Origin: Ruegeria spongiae
GTDB taxonomy: Bacteria; Pseudomonadota; Alphaproteobacteria; Rhodobacterales; Rhodobacteraceae
Reading direction: 5' to 3'
NCBI RefSeq assembly: GCF_023502395.1
Contig: NZ_JAMFMB010000021.1
Span: 1-64,000 of the forward strand
DNA length: 64,000 bases
Part shown: piece by piece, positions 1 through 8,456 of the stretch
How the letters are laid out: the number at the start of each line of letters is the position of its first letter
Numbering within the stretch: position 1 is the first letter of the stretch
Made by a program: the position numbers and the translations under genes
Notes under the pieces: generated by a model
Database searches by the model: none
Told to the model about the DNA's origin: nothing
Seen by the model: the letters and a program-made list of their open reading frames with translations, nothing else

Positions 1-62
1 ATAGCGACTTTGCGTGTAGGGGTCTTGGTGTAAGATTTTTTGCGCTCCCAAGAGCGACCTTG

Positions 63-671
63 TCAAGGTGTCAGCAGGCGGCGGTAGAGTGTTTCCATGA
101 AATCCGGAGCGGTGGCGAATGGGTCTTCGTCGCCCAGCACCGCCCGGACCTGAACGTCGAAATCGGCGTAGTGCTGGGTCAGCGACCAGATCGAGAAGAT
201 CAGGTGATAGGGGTGGACCGGGGCGATGCGGCCTTGATCCATCCAGTCTTGCAGAACCGACACCTTTTCATCGACAAGTGATTTCAGTTCTTGCGTCAGC
301 GCGGCATGGATACGGGGCGCGCCTTGCACGATCTCATTGGCAAACAACCGACTTTCTCGGGGATAGTCGCGGCTCATCTGCAATTTGCGCTGCACATAGC
401 CCATCAGTTCCTGCAGCGGGTCGCCCTCGGCCTGCAACTCGCGCAGCGGATCGAGCCATGTGTCGAGCAACTGTTCGAGCAGGGCGTTGTGCATCGCTTC
501 CTTGGAGGGAAAGTAATAGAGCAGGTTTGGCTTGCTCAGCCCGGCCTCACTGGCGATCTGATCGACGGTCGCACCGCGAAACCCATGTGCCGAAAACACA
601 TCCAGCGCCGCTTCGAGAATGGCGGCGCGGTTTTTCTTCTGAATGCGAGTGGGAGAGCGATCCGCAGGCAT
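63..671 (-). CDS. rutR: RutR-like TetR-family regulator
   Basis: A 202-residue TetR-type repressor. The N-terminal helix-turn-helix spans about residues 15-62 (TVDQIASEAGLSKPNLLYYF) and the rest is the ligand-binding domain, including a HxLIFSIWSLTQHYADF stretch typical of the RutR (YcdC) group. RutR senses uracil/thymine and controls pyrimidine degradation. The gene is divergent from the amidohydrolase/dihydropyrimidinase operon, and a perfect RutR-box lies between them at 772-789, which strongly supports the call. The start is the ATG at 671; the ribosome site (GAGGAAA) is somewhat far upstream, so a slightly different start is possible. Confidence 0.85.
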   Translation of the reverse strand: MPADRSPTRIQKKNRAAILEAALDVFSAHGFRGATVDQIASEAGLSKPNLLYYFPSKEAMHNALLEQLLDTWLDPLRELQAEGDPLQELMGYVQRKLQMSRDYPRESRLFANEIVQGAPRIHAALTQELKSLVDEKVSVLQDWMDQGRIAPVHPYHLIFSIWSLTQHYADFDVQVRAVLGDEDPFATAPDFMETLYRRLLTP

Positions 672-771
672 GGGCGTGTCTGTTTTTTCCTCAATACTTC
701 CGGATTTTCATATGGACCGGGATGAAGGTGATGCAATTTCTTGACTGATGCTGTCCCCGTGATAGCGTGAC

Positions 772-789
772 TTTGACCAGTTGGTCAAA
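772..789. promoter_or_regulatory. RutR-box operator palindrome
   Basis: TTTGACCAGTTGGTCAAA is a perfect inverted repeat of 8-base arms around a 2-base centre. It contains TTGACCA-N2-TGGTCAA, which equals the published E. coli RutR-box. It lies about 100 bases from the rutR start and 47 bases from the amidohydrolase start, so it can control both divergent transcripts. Confidence 0.85.
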
Positions 790-835
790 TCAGGAAAAGA
801 CCAGCGAGCCAAATCGCGAGCAACAGGGGAAAGAC

Positions 836-2086
836 ATGGCAGCTCCGGCGCAGAATCTCAGGATCAATGGGGACCGGCTGTGGGACAGCCTGATGGAGAT
901 GGCCAGGATCGGGCCCGGCGTGGCCGGTGGCAACAACCGCCAGACCCTCACCGACGAGGATGGCGAGGGCCGCGCCCTGTTTCAGGACTGGTGCGTGGCG
1001 GCGGGCTGTTCGATGGGGCTCGATCAGATGGGCAACATGTTCGCCCGGCGCGAGGGCACCGATCCCGACGCGCTGCCGGTCTATGTGGGCTCGCATCTGG
1101 ATACCCAGCCTACGGGTGGGAAATATGATGGGGTGCTGGGCGTTCTGGGCGGGCTGGAGATCATCCGCACGCTCAACGATCTGGGCATCAAGACCAGACA
1201 TCCCATTGTGGCGACAAACTGGACCAACGAAGAGGGCACGCGCTTTGCGCCCGCGATGCTGTCCTCGGGCGTATTCGCCGGAATGCACACGCAGGGCTGG
1301 GCCTATGCGCGCGAAGATGCCGAGGGGAAGACCTTCGGCGACGAGTTGCAGCGCATCGGCTGGCGCGGCGAGGAAGAGGTCGGCGCCCGCAAGATGCACG
1401 CGTTTTTCGAGCTGCATATCGAACAGGGCCCGATTTTGGAGGCCGAGGGCAAGGATATCGGTGTGGTCACCCATGGTCAGGGGCTGAGCTGGACGCAAAT
1501 CACGGTGACTGGCAAGGATGCTCATACCGGATCAACCCCCATGCCCATGCGCAAGAATGCCGGGCTGGCAATGGCACGGATATTGGAGAAGGTGGATGAG
1601 ATTGCGCTGAGCCATGCGCCTCACGCGGTGGGCGCGGCGGGGCATATCGACGTCTATCCCAACTCGCGCAACGTGATCCCGGGCAAGGTGGTGTTCACGG
1701 TCGATCTGCGATCGCCCGATCTGGCGGTGATCACGGACATGGAGAACCGGTTGCGCGTCGCCGCCGAGGATATCGTGAACGAAATGGGCCTGAGCGTGGA
1801 GTTCGAAAAGGTTGGCGGGTTTGATCCGGTGAGTTTCGACGTGGAATGTGTTGCAGCGGTACGCGATGCGGCCGAGCGGTTGGGCTATTCGCATACCGAC
1901 ATCATCTCGGGCGCGGGGCATGATGCTTGCTGGATCAACCGGGTGGCGCCCACGGCGATGGTGATGTGCCCTTGCGTGGACGGGCTTTCGCATAATGAAG
2001 CTGAGGAGATTTCCAGGGACTGGGCGGCGGCTGGCACGGATGTGCTGTTCCATGCGGTCGTTGAGACGGCGGAGATCGTGGAATAG
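836..2086 (+). CDS. Zn-dependent amidohydrolase (beta-ureidopropionase / N-carbamoyl amino acid hydrolase)
   Basis: A 416-residue M20-type hydrolase that removes the carbamoyl group from N-carbamoyl-beta-alanine or related N-carbamoyl amino acids, the last step of reductive pyrimidine degradation. Expected metal ligands are visible: H88 and D99 in GSHLDTQPTGGKYDG, the EEGTRF acid pair (about 132-133), H194 in ELHIEQGP and H386 in GLSHNEAE. A GKDAHTGSTPM dimerisation-domain motif is also present. The ATG at 836 is chosen because AGGGGAAAG precedes it. The frame stays open to 767 but that would run through the operator. It is followed by dihydropyrimidinase. The exact substrate, beta-ureidopropionate or another carbamoyl compound, cannot be told from sequence. 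Confidence 0.85.
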   Translation: MAAPAQNLRINGDRLWDSLMEMARIGPGVAGGNNRQTLTDEDGEGRALFQDWCVAAGCSMGLDQMGNMFARREGTDPDALPVYVGSHLDTQPTGGKYDGVLGVLGGLEIIRTLNDLGIKTRHPIVATNWTNEEGTRFAPAMLSSGVFAGMHTQGWAYAREDAEGKTFGDELQRIGWRGEEEVGARKMHAFFELHIEQGPILEAEGKDIGVVTHGQGLSWTQITVTGKDAHTGSTPMPMRKNAGLAMARILEKVDEIALSHAPHAVGAAGHIDVYPNSRNVIPGKVVFTVDLRSPDLAVITDMENRLRVAAEDIVNEMGLSVEFEKVGGFDPVSFDVECVAAVRDAAERLGYSHTDIISGAGHDACWINRVAPTAMVMCPCVDGLSHNEAEEISRDWAAAGTDVLFHAVVETAEIVE

Positions 2087-2147
2087 GGGGCGCTGCCCCC
2101 GTCGCCCCAGGGGCGACTCCCCCGAGGTATTTTTGAACAGAAGAAGA
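2086..2147 (+). repeat. Hairpin-plus-tail dispersed intergenic repeat, copy 1
   Basis: It starts in the last base of the preceding stop codon. GGGGGC-GCT-GCCCCC (2086-2100) forms a 6-bp stem. GTCGCCCC-A-GGGGCGAC (2101-2117) forms a second, near-perfect palindrome. A tail reading CGAGGTATTTTTGAACAG and AAGAAG follows. A second copy sits in inverted orientation at 59908-59951 with the same GCT loop and tail. It may also act as a weak terminator/attenuator between the amidohydrolase and dihydropyrimidinase genes. Confidence 0.7.
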
Positions 2148-2179
2148 CAGAGGCGCGTGCTGCCCACAGGGAGAAGAAA

Positions 2180-3634
2180 ATGTCGACTGTGATCAAGAAC
2201 GGAACCATCGTGACCGCAGATCTGACCTATAAGGCGGATGTGAAGGTTGAAGGTGGGGTGATTGCCGAGATCGGGCCGGATCTGCGCGGGGATCAGGAGT
2301 TGGACGCCACGGGCTGTTATGTGATGCCGGGCGGGATCGATCCGCATACTCATCTGGAGATGCCCTTCATGGGCACCTATTCCAGCGATGATTTCGAAAG
2401 CGGTACCCGGGCGGCTCTGGCTGGGGGCACCACGATGGTGGTGGATTTTGCACTGCCCAATCCGGGCGAGAGTCTGCTGGATGCGCTCAAACGCTGGGAC
2501 AACAAATCGACACGGGCAAATTGCGACTATTCGTTCCACATGGCGGTGACCTGGTGGGGCGAGCAGGTCTTTGAAGACATCAAGACGGTGATTGAAACCC
2601 GCGGCATCAACACCTTCAAGCACTTCATGGCCTATAAAGGCGCGCTGATGGTCAATGATGACGAGCTGTATTCCAGCTTCCAGCGGCTGGCGGAACTGGG
2701 TGGCATCGCCATGGTGCATGCCGAGAACGGCGATGTGGTGGCAGAGCTTTCCGCCAAGCTGCTGGCCGAGGGCAATACCGGACCCGAGGCGCATGCCTAT
2801 TCCCGCCCGCCGCAGGTCGAGGGCGAGGCCACCAATCGCGCCATCATGATCGCCGATATGGCCGGTGTGCCGCTTTATGTGGTGCATACCTCCTGCGAAG
2901 ATAGCCACGAAGCGATCCGGCGGGCACGGATGCAGGGCAAGCGGGTCTGGGGCGAGCCTCTGATCCAGCATCTGACACTGGATGAGAGCGAGTATTTCCA
3001 CCACGACTGGGACCATGCGGCACGCCGGGTGATGAGCCCGCCGTTCCGCAACAAGCAGCATCAGGACAGCCTGTGGAACGGGCTGCATTCCGGCTCGCTC
3101 AGCGTGGTGGCCACGGATCACTGCGCCTTCACCACCGAGCAGAAACGCTTTGGCGTGGGTGATTTCACCAAGATTCCAAATGGCACCGGGGGCCTTGAGG
3201 ACCGGATGCCGATGCTCTGGACCCACGGGGTCAATACCGGGCGGTTGACGATGAACGAGTTTGTGGCTGTCACCTCAACAAACATCGCCAAGATATTGAA
3301 TTGTTATCCGAAAAAGGGGTCGGTTCTGGTGGGTGGAGACGCCGATCTGGTGGTCTGGGACCCCGAAAAAGCCAAGGTGATCACGGCCGATACGCAGCAA
3401 TCCTCGATCGATTACAACGTATTCGAGGGCAAAGAGGTGCGTGGCCTGCCGCGCTTTACCCTGACGCGCGGGCAAGTTGCGGTGCATGACGGCGAGATCC
3501 GCACGCAGGAAGGGCATGGAGACTTCGTGGCCCGTGAGGCCAACACCCATGTGAACCGGGCGCTCTCTACCTGGAAAGAGCTGACCGCACCACGTCCGGT
3601 GGAGCGGACAGGGATACCGGCAACCGGCGTATGA
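2180..3634 (+). CDS. hydA: Dihydropyrimidinase (D-hydantoinase)
   Basis: A 484-residue cyclic amidohydrolase that opens dihydrouracil/dihydrothymine (or hydantoin) rings to N-carbamoyl-beta-amino acids, the substrates of the neighbouring hydrolase. Binuclear zinc-site motifs are present: DPHTHLE near residue 57, the carbamylated lysine in FKHFMAYKGAL near 150, HAEN near 183, VVHTS near 237 and ATDHCAF near 314. Full length for the family. The start is preceded by GGGAGAAG. Sequence does not separate dihydropyrimidinase from hydantoinase; the RutR context favours pyrimidines. Confidence 0.93.
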   Translation: MSTVIKNGTIVTADLTYKADVKVEGGVIAEIGPDLRGDQELDATGCYVMPGGIDPHTHLEMPFMGTYSSDDFESGTRAALAGGTTMVVDFALPNPGESLLDALKRWDNKSTRANCDYSFHMAVTWWGEQVFEDIKTVIETRGINTFKHFMAYKGALMVNDDELYSSFQRLAELGGIAMVHAENGDVVAELSAKLLAEGNTGPEAHAYSRPPQVEGEATNRAIMIADMAGVPLYVVHTSCEDSHEAIRRARMQGKRVWGEPLIQHLTLDESEYFHHDWDHAARRVMSPPFRNKQHQDSLWNGLHSGSLSVVATDHCAFTTEQKRFGVGDFTKIPNGTGGLEDRMPMLWTHGVNTGRLTMNEFVAVTSTNIAKILNCYPKKGSVLVGGDADLVVWDPEKAKVITADTQQSSIDYNVFEGKEVRGLPRFTLTRGQVAVHDGEIRTQEGHGDFVAREANTHVNRALSTWKELTAPRPVERTGIPATGV

Positions 3635-3648
3635 GCAAGGCAGATTGA

Positions 3649-4440
3649 ATGACTGAACACCCCGGCGCCGATGTCGTTATCGAAGCGCAAAACCTCGATC
3701 TGACCTTTGAAACCAATGATGGACCGGTGCACGCGCTCAAGGATGTGAGCCTGACCATCGACAAAGGCGAGTTTGTCAGTTTCATCGGGCCTTCGGGCTG
3801 CGGTAAGACCACCTTTCTGCGCTGTATCGCGGCGCTGGAGCAGCCCACGGGCGGCAGCCTGAGTGTCAATGGCATGACCCCGGATGAGGCACGGCGCAAC
3901 CGGGCCTATGGTTACGTATTTCAGGCGGCGGGGCTTTATCCTTGGCGCACGATAGCGCGCAACATAAAACTGCCGCTTGAGATCATGGGCTATTCCAGAT
4001 CCGAGCAGGAAGAGCGCGTCAACAATGTCTTGCAACTGGTTGATCTTGAAGGTTTTGGCGGCAAATATCCCTGGCAGCTTTCAGGCGGGATGCAGCAGCG
4101 CGCCAGCATTGCGCGGGCGCTGGCCTTTGATGCCGATATCCTGCTGATGGACGAACCCTTCGGCGCGCTGGACGAGATTGTGCGCGACCATTTGAACGAG
4201 CAGCTTCTGGCGCTCTGGGCGCGGACCGAGAAAACCATCGGCTTTGTGACCCACTCGATCCCCGAGGCGGTGTATCTGTCGACCAAGATCGTGGTGATGA
4301 GTCCGCGTCCGGGCCGGATCACCGATGTGATCGACAGCCCGCTACCGAAAGAACGCCCGCTGGATATCCGCGATACGCCGGAGTTCATCGAAGTGGCGCA
4401 TCGGGTGCGTGAGGGGTTGCGAGCGGGGCATTCCGAATGA
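3649..4440 (+). CDS. ABC transporter ATP-binding protein, NitT/TauT/NMT1 type (putative pyrimidine uptake)
   Basis: A 263-residue ATPase of an importer. Walker A GPSGCGKTT is near residues 45-53, the Q-loop is in YVFQAAGLYPWRT, the signature is LSGGMQQR, Walker B is ILLMDEPF and the switch histidine is in VTHSI. The YPWRT stretch after the Q-loop is typical of the nitrate/taurine/HMP-type importers (SsuB/TauB/ThiZ). It follows hydA by 14 bases and overlaps the next permease by ATGA, so all are one operon. Substrate inferred from context: pyrimidines, their reduced forms, or hydantoins. Confidence 0.88.
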   Translation: MTEHPGADVVIEAQNLDLTFETNDGPVHALKDVSLTIDKGEFVSFIGPSGCGKTTFLRCIAALEQPTGGSLSVNGMTPDEARRNRAYGYVFQAAGLYPWRTIARNIKLPLEIMGYSRSEQEERVNNVLQLVDLEGFGGKYPWQLSGGMQQRASIARALAFDADILLMDEPFGALDEIVRDHLNEQLLALWARTEKTIGFVTHSIPEAVYLSTKIVVMSPRPGRITDVIDSPLPKERPLDIRDTPEFIEVAHRVREGLRAGHSE

Positions 4441-5351
4441 AGCAGGTGCTGGCCGTCCTCACCGTTGTCGCCGTGATCATTGCCTTCTGGTACGCCGCCA
4501 GCGTGCCGATGAATATCCGGGGCGTGCTGGTCGAAGCCGAACGGGCCGGTGAGGTCGTTGACCCGCCGAAAGCGGCGGATCGGCGTCAGATTGATGAGTT
4601 TGAACTGATCCTCGACAACCCCTTTGCCATTGACGACACATGGGAACAGGAGCGGCCGCGTCTGCCTGCCCCGCATCAGGTGGCAGAAGAACTGTGGGAC
4701 ACCACGGTCGAGAAAAAGATCACCTCGAAACGTTCGCTGGTCTATCACGCTTGGGTGACGTTGAGTGCGACCTTGCTGGGGTTTGCCTTCGGCACCGGTC
4801 TGGGCATTCTGCTGGCCGTGGGCATCGTGCATTCCAAGGTGATGGATATGTCGGTGATGCCCTGGGCGATTGTCAGCCAGACCATCCCGATCATCGCATT
4901 GGCGCCGATGATCATCGTGGTGCTCTATTCGGTGGGCGTGCAGGGGATCATTCCCAAGGCGGTGATCTCGGCTTATTTGAGCTTCTTTCCGGTGGTTGTC
5001 GGCATGGTCAAAGGGTTGCGCAGCCCCGATATGATGCAGCTTGATTTGCTCAGGACCTATGGGGCCAGCAAGGCGCAGGGGTTCTGGAAGCTGCGGCTGC
5101 CGGCCTCGATGCCGTATCTTTTTGCTTCGCTCAAGATCGGGATTGCCGCCTCGCTGGTGGGTGCCATCGTGGGCGAGTTGCCGACCGGCGCGGTGGCCGG
5201 TCTGGGCGCTCGGTTGCTGGCTGGCAGTTACTATGGGCAGACGGTGCAGATCTGGTCGGCGCTGTTTGGGGCGGCGATCCTGGCGGCCTGTCTGGTCGGG
5301 CTGCTTGGGTTGATTGAGCGGGCGGTTCTGAAACGGATGGGGATGGCATGA
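4437..5351 (+). CDS. ABC transporter permease 1 (NitT/TauT type)
   Basis: A 304-residue inner-membrane permease. One N-terminal membrane span is followed by an unusually long hydrophilic segment (about residues 25-100) before the core permease spans. The cytoplasmic coupling motif EAA is recognisable as LLRTYGASKAQGFWKLRLPA (about 203-222). It starts inside the stop of the ATPase gene (ATGA) and its own stop overlaps permease 2 in the same way, indicating translational coupling. The long N-terminal loop is a visible difference from permease 2; its role is unknown. Confidence 0.87.
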   Translation: MKQVLAVLTVVAVIIAFWYAASVPMNIRGVLVEAERAGEVVDPPKAADRRQIDEFELILDNPFAIDDTWEQERPRLPAPHQVAEELWDTTVEKKITSKRSLVYHAWVTLSATLLGFAFGTGLGILLAVGIVHSKVMDMSVMPWAIVSQTIPIIALAPMIIVVLYSVGVQGIIPKAVISAYLSFFPVVVGMVKGLRSPDMMQLDLLRTYGASKAQGFWKLRLPASMPYLFASLKIGIAASLVGAIVGELPTGAVAGLGARLLAGSYYGQTVQIWSALFGAAILAACLVGLLGLIERAVLKRMGMA

Positions 5352-6193
5352 TGTTGATCCTCGCCGCGATGCTGCTCTGGGCGTTTGGCTGGTGGCTGAA
5401 CCTGCGGCTGGCCGAGGGGTCGTATGCGCATACCCGGGCCATTCAGGTGACAGTGCCGCTGATCTTCGGGCTGACCATTCTGGTGGTCTGGGAATTGCTG
5501 GTGCGCGGGTTGCAGGTGCCGCTGGTCATCCTGCCGCCGCCGACGATGATTGCAGGGCGGTTTGCGAGCAGTACCAGCATCCTCTGGGCGGATTTCGTAC
5601 AGACTTTCGTCAAGGGCGCGCTCAGCGGCTACGTGATGGGCTGCTGCGCCGCTTTTGTGATGGCGATTGCGGTGGATCGGTCAACCTTCCTGCGGATGGG
5701 GTTGCTGCCGGTGGGCAATTTCGTGGCGGCGCTTCCCATCGTTGGAACCGCGCCCATTCTGGTGATGTGGTTCGGATTCGACTGGCAGTCGAAGGCGGCG
5801 GTTGTGGTGGTCATGGTGTTCTTTCCCATGCTGGTCAACACGGTGGCCGGGTTGCGAGAGACCACCGCCATGCAGCGCGATCTGATGGAGACATATGCGG
5901 CAAGTTACTGGCAGAGCTTCTTCAAGCTGCGCCTGCCTGCCGCCATGCCGTTCATCTTCAACGGGCTCAAGATCTCGACCACGCTGGCGTTGATCGGGGC
6001 GATCGTGGCAGAGTTCTTTGGCTCGCCGACCGTGGGCATGGGGTTCCGTATCTCGACCAGCGTAGGGCAATTGGCGCTGGATATGGTCTGGGCCGAAATT
6101 GTGGTGGCCGCATTGGCCGGGACGTTGTTTTATGGGGCAGTGGCGATGATCGAGAAGGTGGTGACCTTCTGGCATCCGTCGCAGCGTGGGTAG
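5348..6193 (+). CDS. ABC transporter permease 2 (NitT/TauT type)
   Basis: A 281-residue partner of the preceding permease, with several hydrophobic spans and the coupling motif METYAASYWQSFFKLRLPAA (about 178-197). The ATGA overlap with permease 1 fits a heterodimeric channel made from two coupled genes. Same operon as the binding protein that follows about 60 bases downstream. Confidence 0.87.
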   Translation: MMLILAAMLLWAFGWWLNLRLAEGSYAHTRAIQVTVPLIFGLTILVVWELLVRGLQVPLVILPPPTMIAGRFASSTSILWADFVQTFVKGALSGYVMGCCAAFVMAIAVDRSTFLRMGLLPVGNFVAALPIVGTAPILVMWFGFDWQSKAAVVVVMVFFPMLVNTVAGLRETTAMQRDLMETYAASYWQSFFKLRLPAAMPFIFNGLKISTTLALIGAIVAEFFGSPTVGMGFRISTSVGQLALDMVWAEIVVAALAGTLFYGAVAMIEKVVTFWHPSQRG

Positions 6194-6254
6194 TCGGGGA
6201 AATGAATACGACCTCGGAAATGGGGCGAAAGAGTTCAACAAGGAGAAGAAGAGA

Positions 6255-7241
6255 ATGAAAAAGCTACTGAGTGGGGCCGCGCTGGCATTGTCACTGGCCG
6301 CCAGCCCGCTGCTGGCAGCCGATGAGGTGAAGCTGCAACTGCAATGGGTGACCCAAGCACAATTCGCTGGCTATTACGTGGCGCTTGACAAGGGGTTCTA
6401 CGAGGAAGAGGGGCTGGATGTGACGATCCTGCCCGGTGGCCCCGATATTGCCCCGCCGCAGGTCCTGGCTGGTGGCGGCGCAGATGCGATGCTGAACTGG
6501 ATGCCGTCGGCGCTGGCCGCACGGGAAAAGGGCCTGCCGGTGGTCAATATCGCGCAGCCTTTCAAGACCTCTGGCCTGATGCTGACCTGCTGGAAGGATA
6601 CCGGCATCACCGGTCCGCAGGATTTCAAGGGCAAGACCATCGGCGTCTGGTTCTTCGGCAATGAATACCCGTTCCTGAGCTGGATGAGCCAGGAAGGCAT
6701 CCCCACCGATGGCGGCGACGATGGTGTCACCGTTCTCAAACAGGGCTTCAACGTGGACCCGCTGTTGCAGCGGCAGGCCGATTGCATCTCGACCATGACC
6801 TATAACGAATACGGTCAGGTGCTGGATGCGGGCGTCGCCGAGGATGAGCTGGTGACCTTCAAATACGAAGACATGGGCGTCGCCACGCTGGAGGACGGCA
6901 TCTATGTGCTGGAAGAAAACCTCGCTGATCCGGCATTTGCCGACAAAATGGCGCGGTTTGTAAAGGCGTCGATGAAGGGCTGGAAATATGCCGAAGAGCA
7001 TCCCGAGGAAGCCGCAGGCATCGTGCTGGACAATGACGCTACCGGTGCCCAGACCGAGGCGCATCAGGTGCGCATGATGGGCGAGATCGCCAAGCTGACT
7101 GCGGGCAGCAATGGTGCGCTGGATCCGGCGGATTTCGACCGCACGGTGAACACGCTTCTGGCCGGTGGCTCTGACCCGGTGATTACCAAGGCGCCGGAAG
7201 GGGCCTGGACCCATGACATCACCGACAAGGCGCTGAACTGA
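6255..7241 (+). CDS. ABC substrate-binding protein, NMT1/THI5-like
   Basis: A 328-residue periplasmic binding protein. The signal peptide is clear: MKK, a hydrophobic stretch, then a cleavage site near ASPLLAADE. The mature part begins with the NMT1/SsuA-like VKLQLQWVTQAQFAGYYVA and continues with KGFYEEEGLDVTILPGG. The ATG at 6255 is chosen over an upstream frame start because AAGGAG sits 11 bases before it and it opens directly into the signal peptide. Relatives bind aromatic or pyrimidine precursors such as HMP. In this operon a pyrimidine or a reduced pyrimidine is the likely ligand (inference). Confidence 0.87.
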   Translation: MKKLLSGAALALSLAASPLLAADEVKLQLQWVTQAQFAGYYVALDKGFYEEEGLDVTILPGGPDIAPPQVLAGGGADAMLNWMPSALAAREKGLPVVNIAQPFKTSGLMLTCWKDTGITGPQDFKGKTIGVWFFGNEYPFLSWMSQEGIPTDGGDDGVTVLKQGFNVDPLLQRQADCISTMTYNEYGQVLDAGVAEDELVTFKYEDMGVATLEDGIYVLEENLADPAFADKMARFVKASMKGWKYAEEHPEEAAGIVLDNDATGAQTEAHQVRMMGEIAKLTAGSNGALDPADFDRTVNTLLAGGSDPVITKAPEGAWTHDITDKALN

Positions 7242-7263
7242 CGCGATCCTGAAAGAGATGAAG

Positions 7264-7294
7264 CGGGGCCGTTTCGGCCCCGTTTTTTGTTTTT
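7264..7294 (+). terminator. Rho-independent terminator of the pyrimidine operon
   Basis: CGGGGCCG-TTT-CGGCCCCG is a perfect 8-bp stem with a 3-base loop, followed by TTTTTTGTTTTTG. It lies 22 bases after the binding-protein stop codon. Confidence 0.93.
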
Positions 7295-7349
7295 GTCCGG
7301 CAAGGGCTTTGCTACATGTCGCGTGGAACGCGTTTCAGAAAAGGGTCCC

Positions 7350-8117
7350 ATGTCCGCCTCCCGACTTGAGTTTGCAGAAACCATCGCGCGGAAGGCGGGG
7401 CAACTTGCTGTGGACCTGCGCCAGCATCCCGATGGGCTGGTCATCGACACCAAAGGCCCGCAGGATTTTGTCACCGCCGCCGATCTTGCTGTCGAAACGC
7501 TGATCCGTGCGGCAATTGCCGCCAAATATCCCGATGACGCGGTGCTGGGCGAAGAGGGCGGTCTGACCGGAGACGCCGCCGCCTGCTGGATCATCGACCC
7601 GATTGACGGCACGGCGAACTACATGCGGGGACTGCCGGACTGGGCGATCTCGGTGGGGTATTTTGACGGGTCGGAGCTGACCCACGGGGTGATATTCGCC
7701 CCGGATCTTGGGGCATTGGCCAGCGCGCGCAACGGTCAGCCCGCGCTACTGAACGGCGCGCAGATCAGCGTCTCGGACCGCTTTGATCTTGATCAGAGCA
7801 TGGTTGTTCTGGGCTATTCCCGGCGGGTTGGTCTGAACGATCATCTGGACCGGATTGGCCGTCTGCTTGAATCGGGATGCGAATATCGCAGGCAAGGGGC
7901 GGCGACCATCGGGTTGATGTCCGTGGCCACCGGGCGGGTCGAGGCCTATTACGAACCCTCTCTGAACGTCTGGGACGCCGCCGCCGGGCTTATGATTGTT
8001 CGCGCGGCAGGCGGAAAATTTGCCGCCCCGGCCTTTCCCGATTTCCTGAATGCCCCCGGCGAGGTGATGGCGGCCAATCGCAACATGGACAGTCTTGCCG
8101 CCCTCTGCCGGAATTGA
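7350..8117 (+). CDS. Inositol monophosphatase family protein
   Basis: A 255-residue Mg2+/Li+-dependent sugar- or nucleotide-phosphate phosphatase (IMPase/CysQ/FBPase superfamily). Diagnostic motifs are GEEGG (about 67-71), the metal-binding DPIDGTANY (about 83-91) and the C-terminal WDAAAG. The ATG at 7350 follows AAAAGGG; longer frame starts would lie in the preceding terminator region. It has its own transcription unit after the terminator. The substrate (inositol phosphate, PAP or another sugar phosphate) cannot be decided from sequence. Confidence 0.87.
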   Translation: MSASRLEFAETIARKAGQLAVDLRQHPDGLVIDTKGPQDFVTAADLAVETLIRAAIAAKYPDDAVLGEEGGLTGDAAACWIIDPIDGTANYMRGLPDWAISVGYFDGSELTHGVIFAPDLGALASARNGQPALLNGAQISVSDRFDLDQSMVVLGYSRRVGLNDHLDRIGRLLESGCEYRRQGAATIGLMSVATGRVEAYYEPSLNVWDAAAGLMIVRAAGGKFAAPAFPDFLNAPGEVMAANRNMDSLAALCRN

Positions 8118-8258
8118 GACCTCTACCTGCCCATTCTGCCCTTTGGCGCAGAGAAGGGGTGGCGAACCGCGTAAGGCTCAGGCACATATGGGCGCGACCA
8201 ATGCCTCGGCCCGGCGGGCAGGGGTATTGTTTCGCACACGATCAAGGAGAGCACAGCC

Positions 8259-8456
8259 ATGAGCGGCGATTACAACATGTCGATGCGCAAATTCCTCAAG
8301 CAGGTCGGCGTGACCAGCCAGCAGGCCATCGAAGACGGGCTGCGCAAGGCGGGCACGCCCGCGGGCGGCGCGTTCGAGGTCAAGATGGTGCTGACCGTTG
8401 ACGGGCTCGAGGTGGAACATGTCGTCACCGGCACCATCAAGGATGGCGACGCATGA
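8259..8456 (+). CDS. DUF6494-type small protein
   Basis: A 65-residue soluble protein with the characteristic NMSMRKFLKQVGVTSQQAIE start and a beta-rich C-terminal half (VKMVLTVDGLEVEHVVTGTI). AAGGAG precedes the ATG by a usual distance. Its stop overlaps the start of mrp (ATGA), so the two are translationally coupled. I associate this family with Fe-S carrier genes by that pairing. No function is known to me. Confidence 0.75.
   Translation: MSGDYNMSMRKFLKQVGVTSQQAIEDGLRKAGTPAGGAFEVKMVLTVDGLEVEHVVTGTIKDGDA

Noticed and set aside
1-62. Left-edge sequence
   Set aside because: Too short and without coding or structural signal; may be the end of an upstream intergenic region.
741-769. TTGACT as -35 of the pyrimidine promoter
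   Set aside because: No acceptable -10 hexamer at 16-18 bases distance; left unassigned.
1532-3226. 564-residue open frame on the minus strand
   Set aside because: Antisense to the amidohydrolase and dihydropyrimidinase genes.
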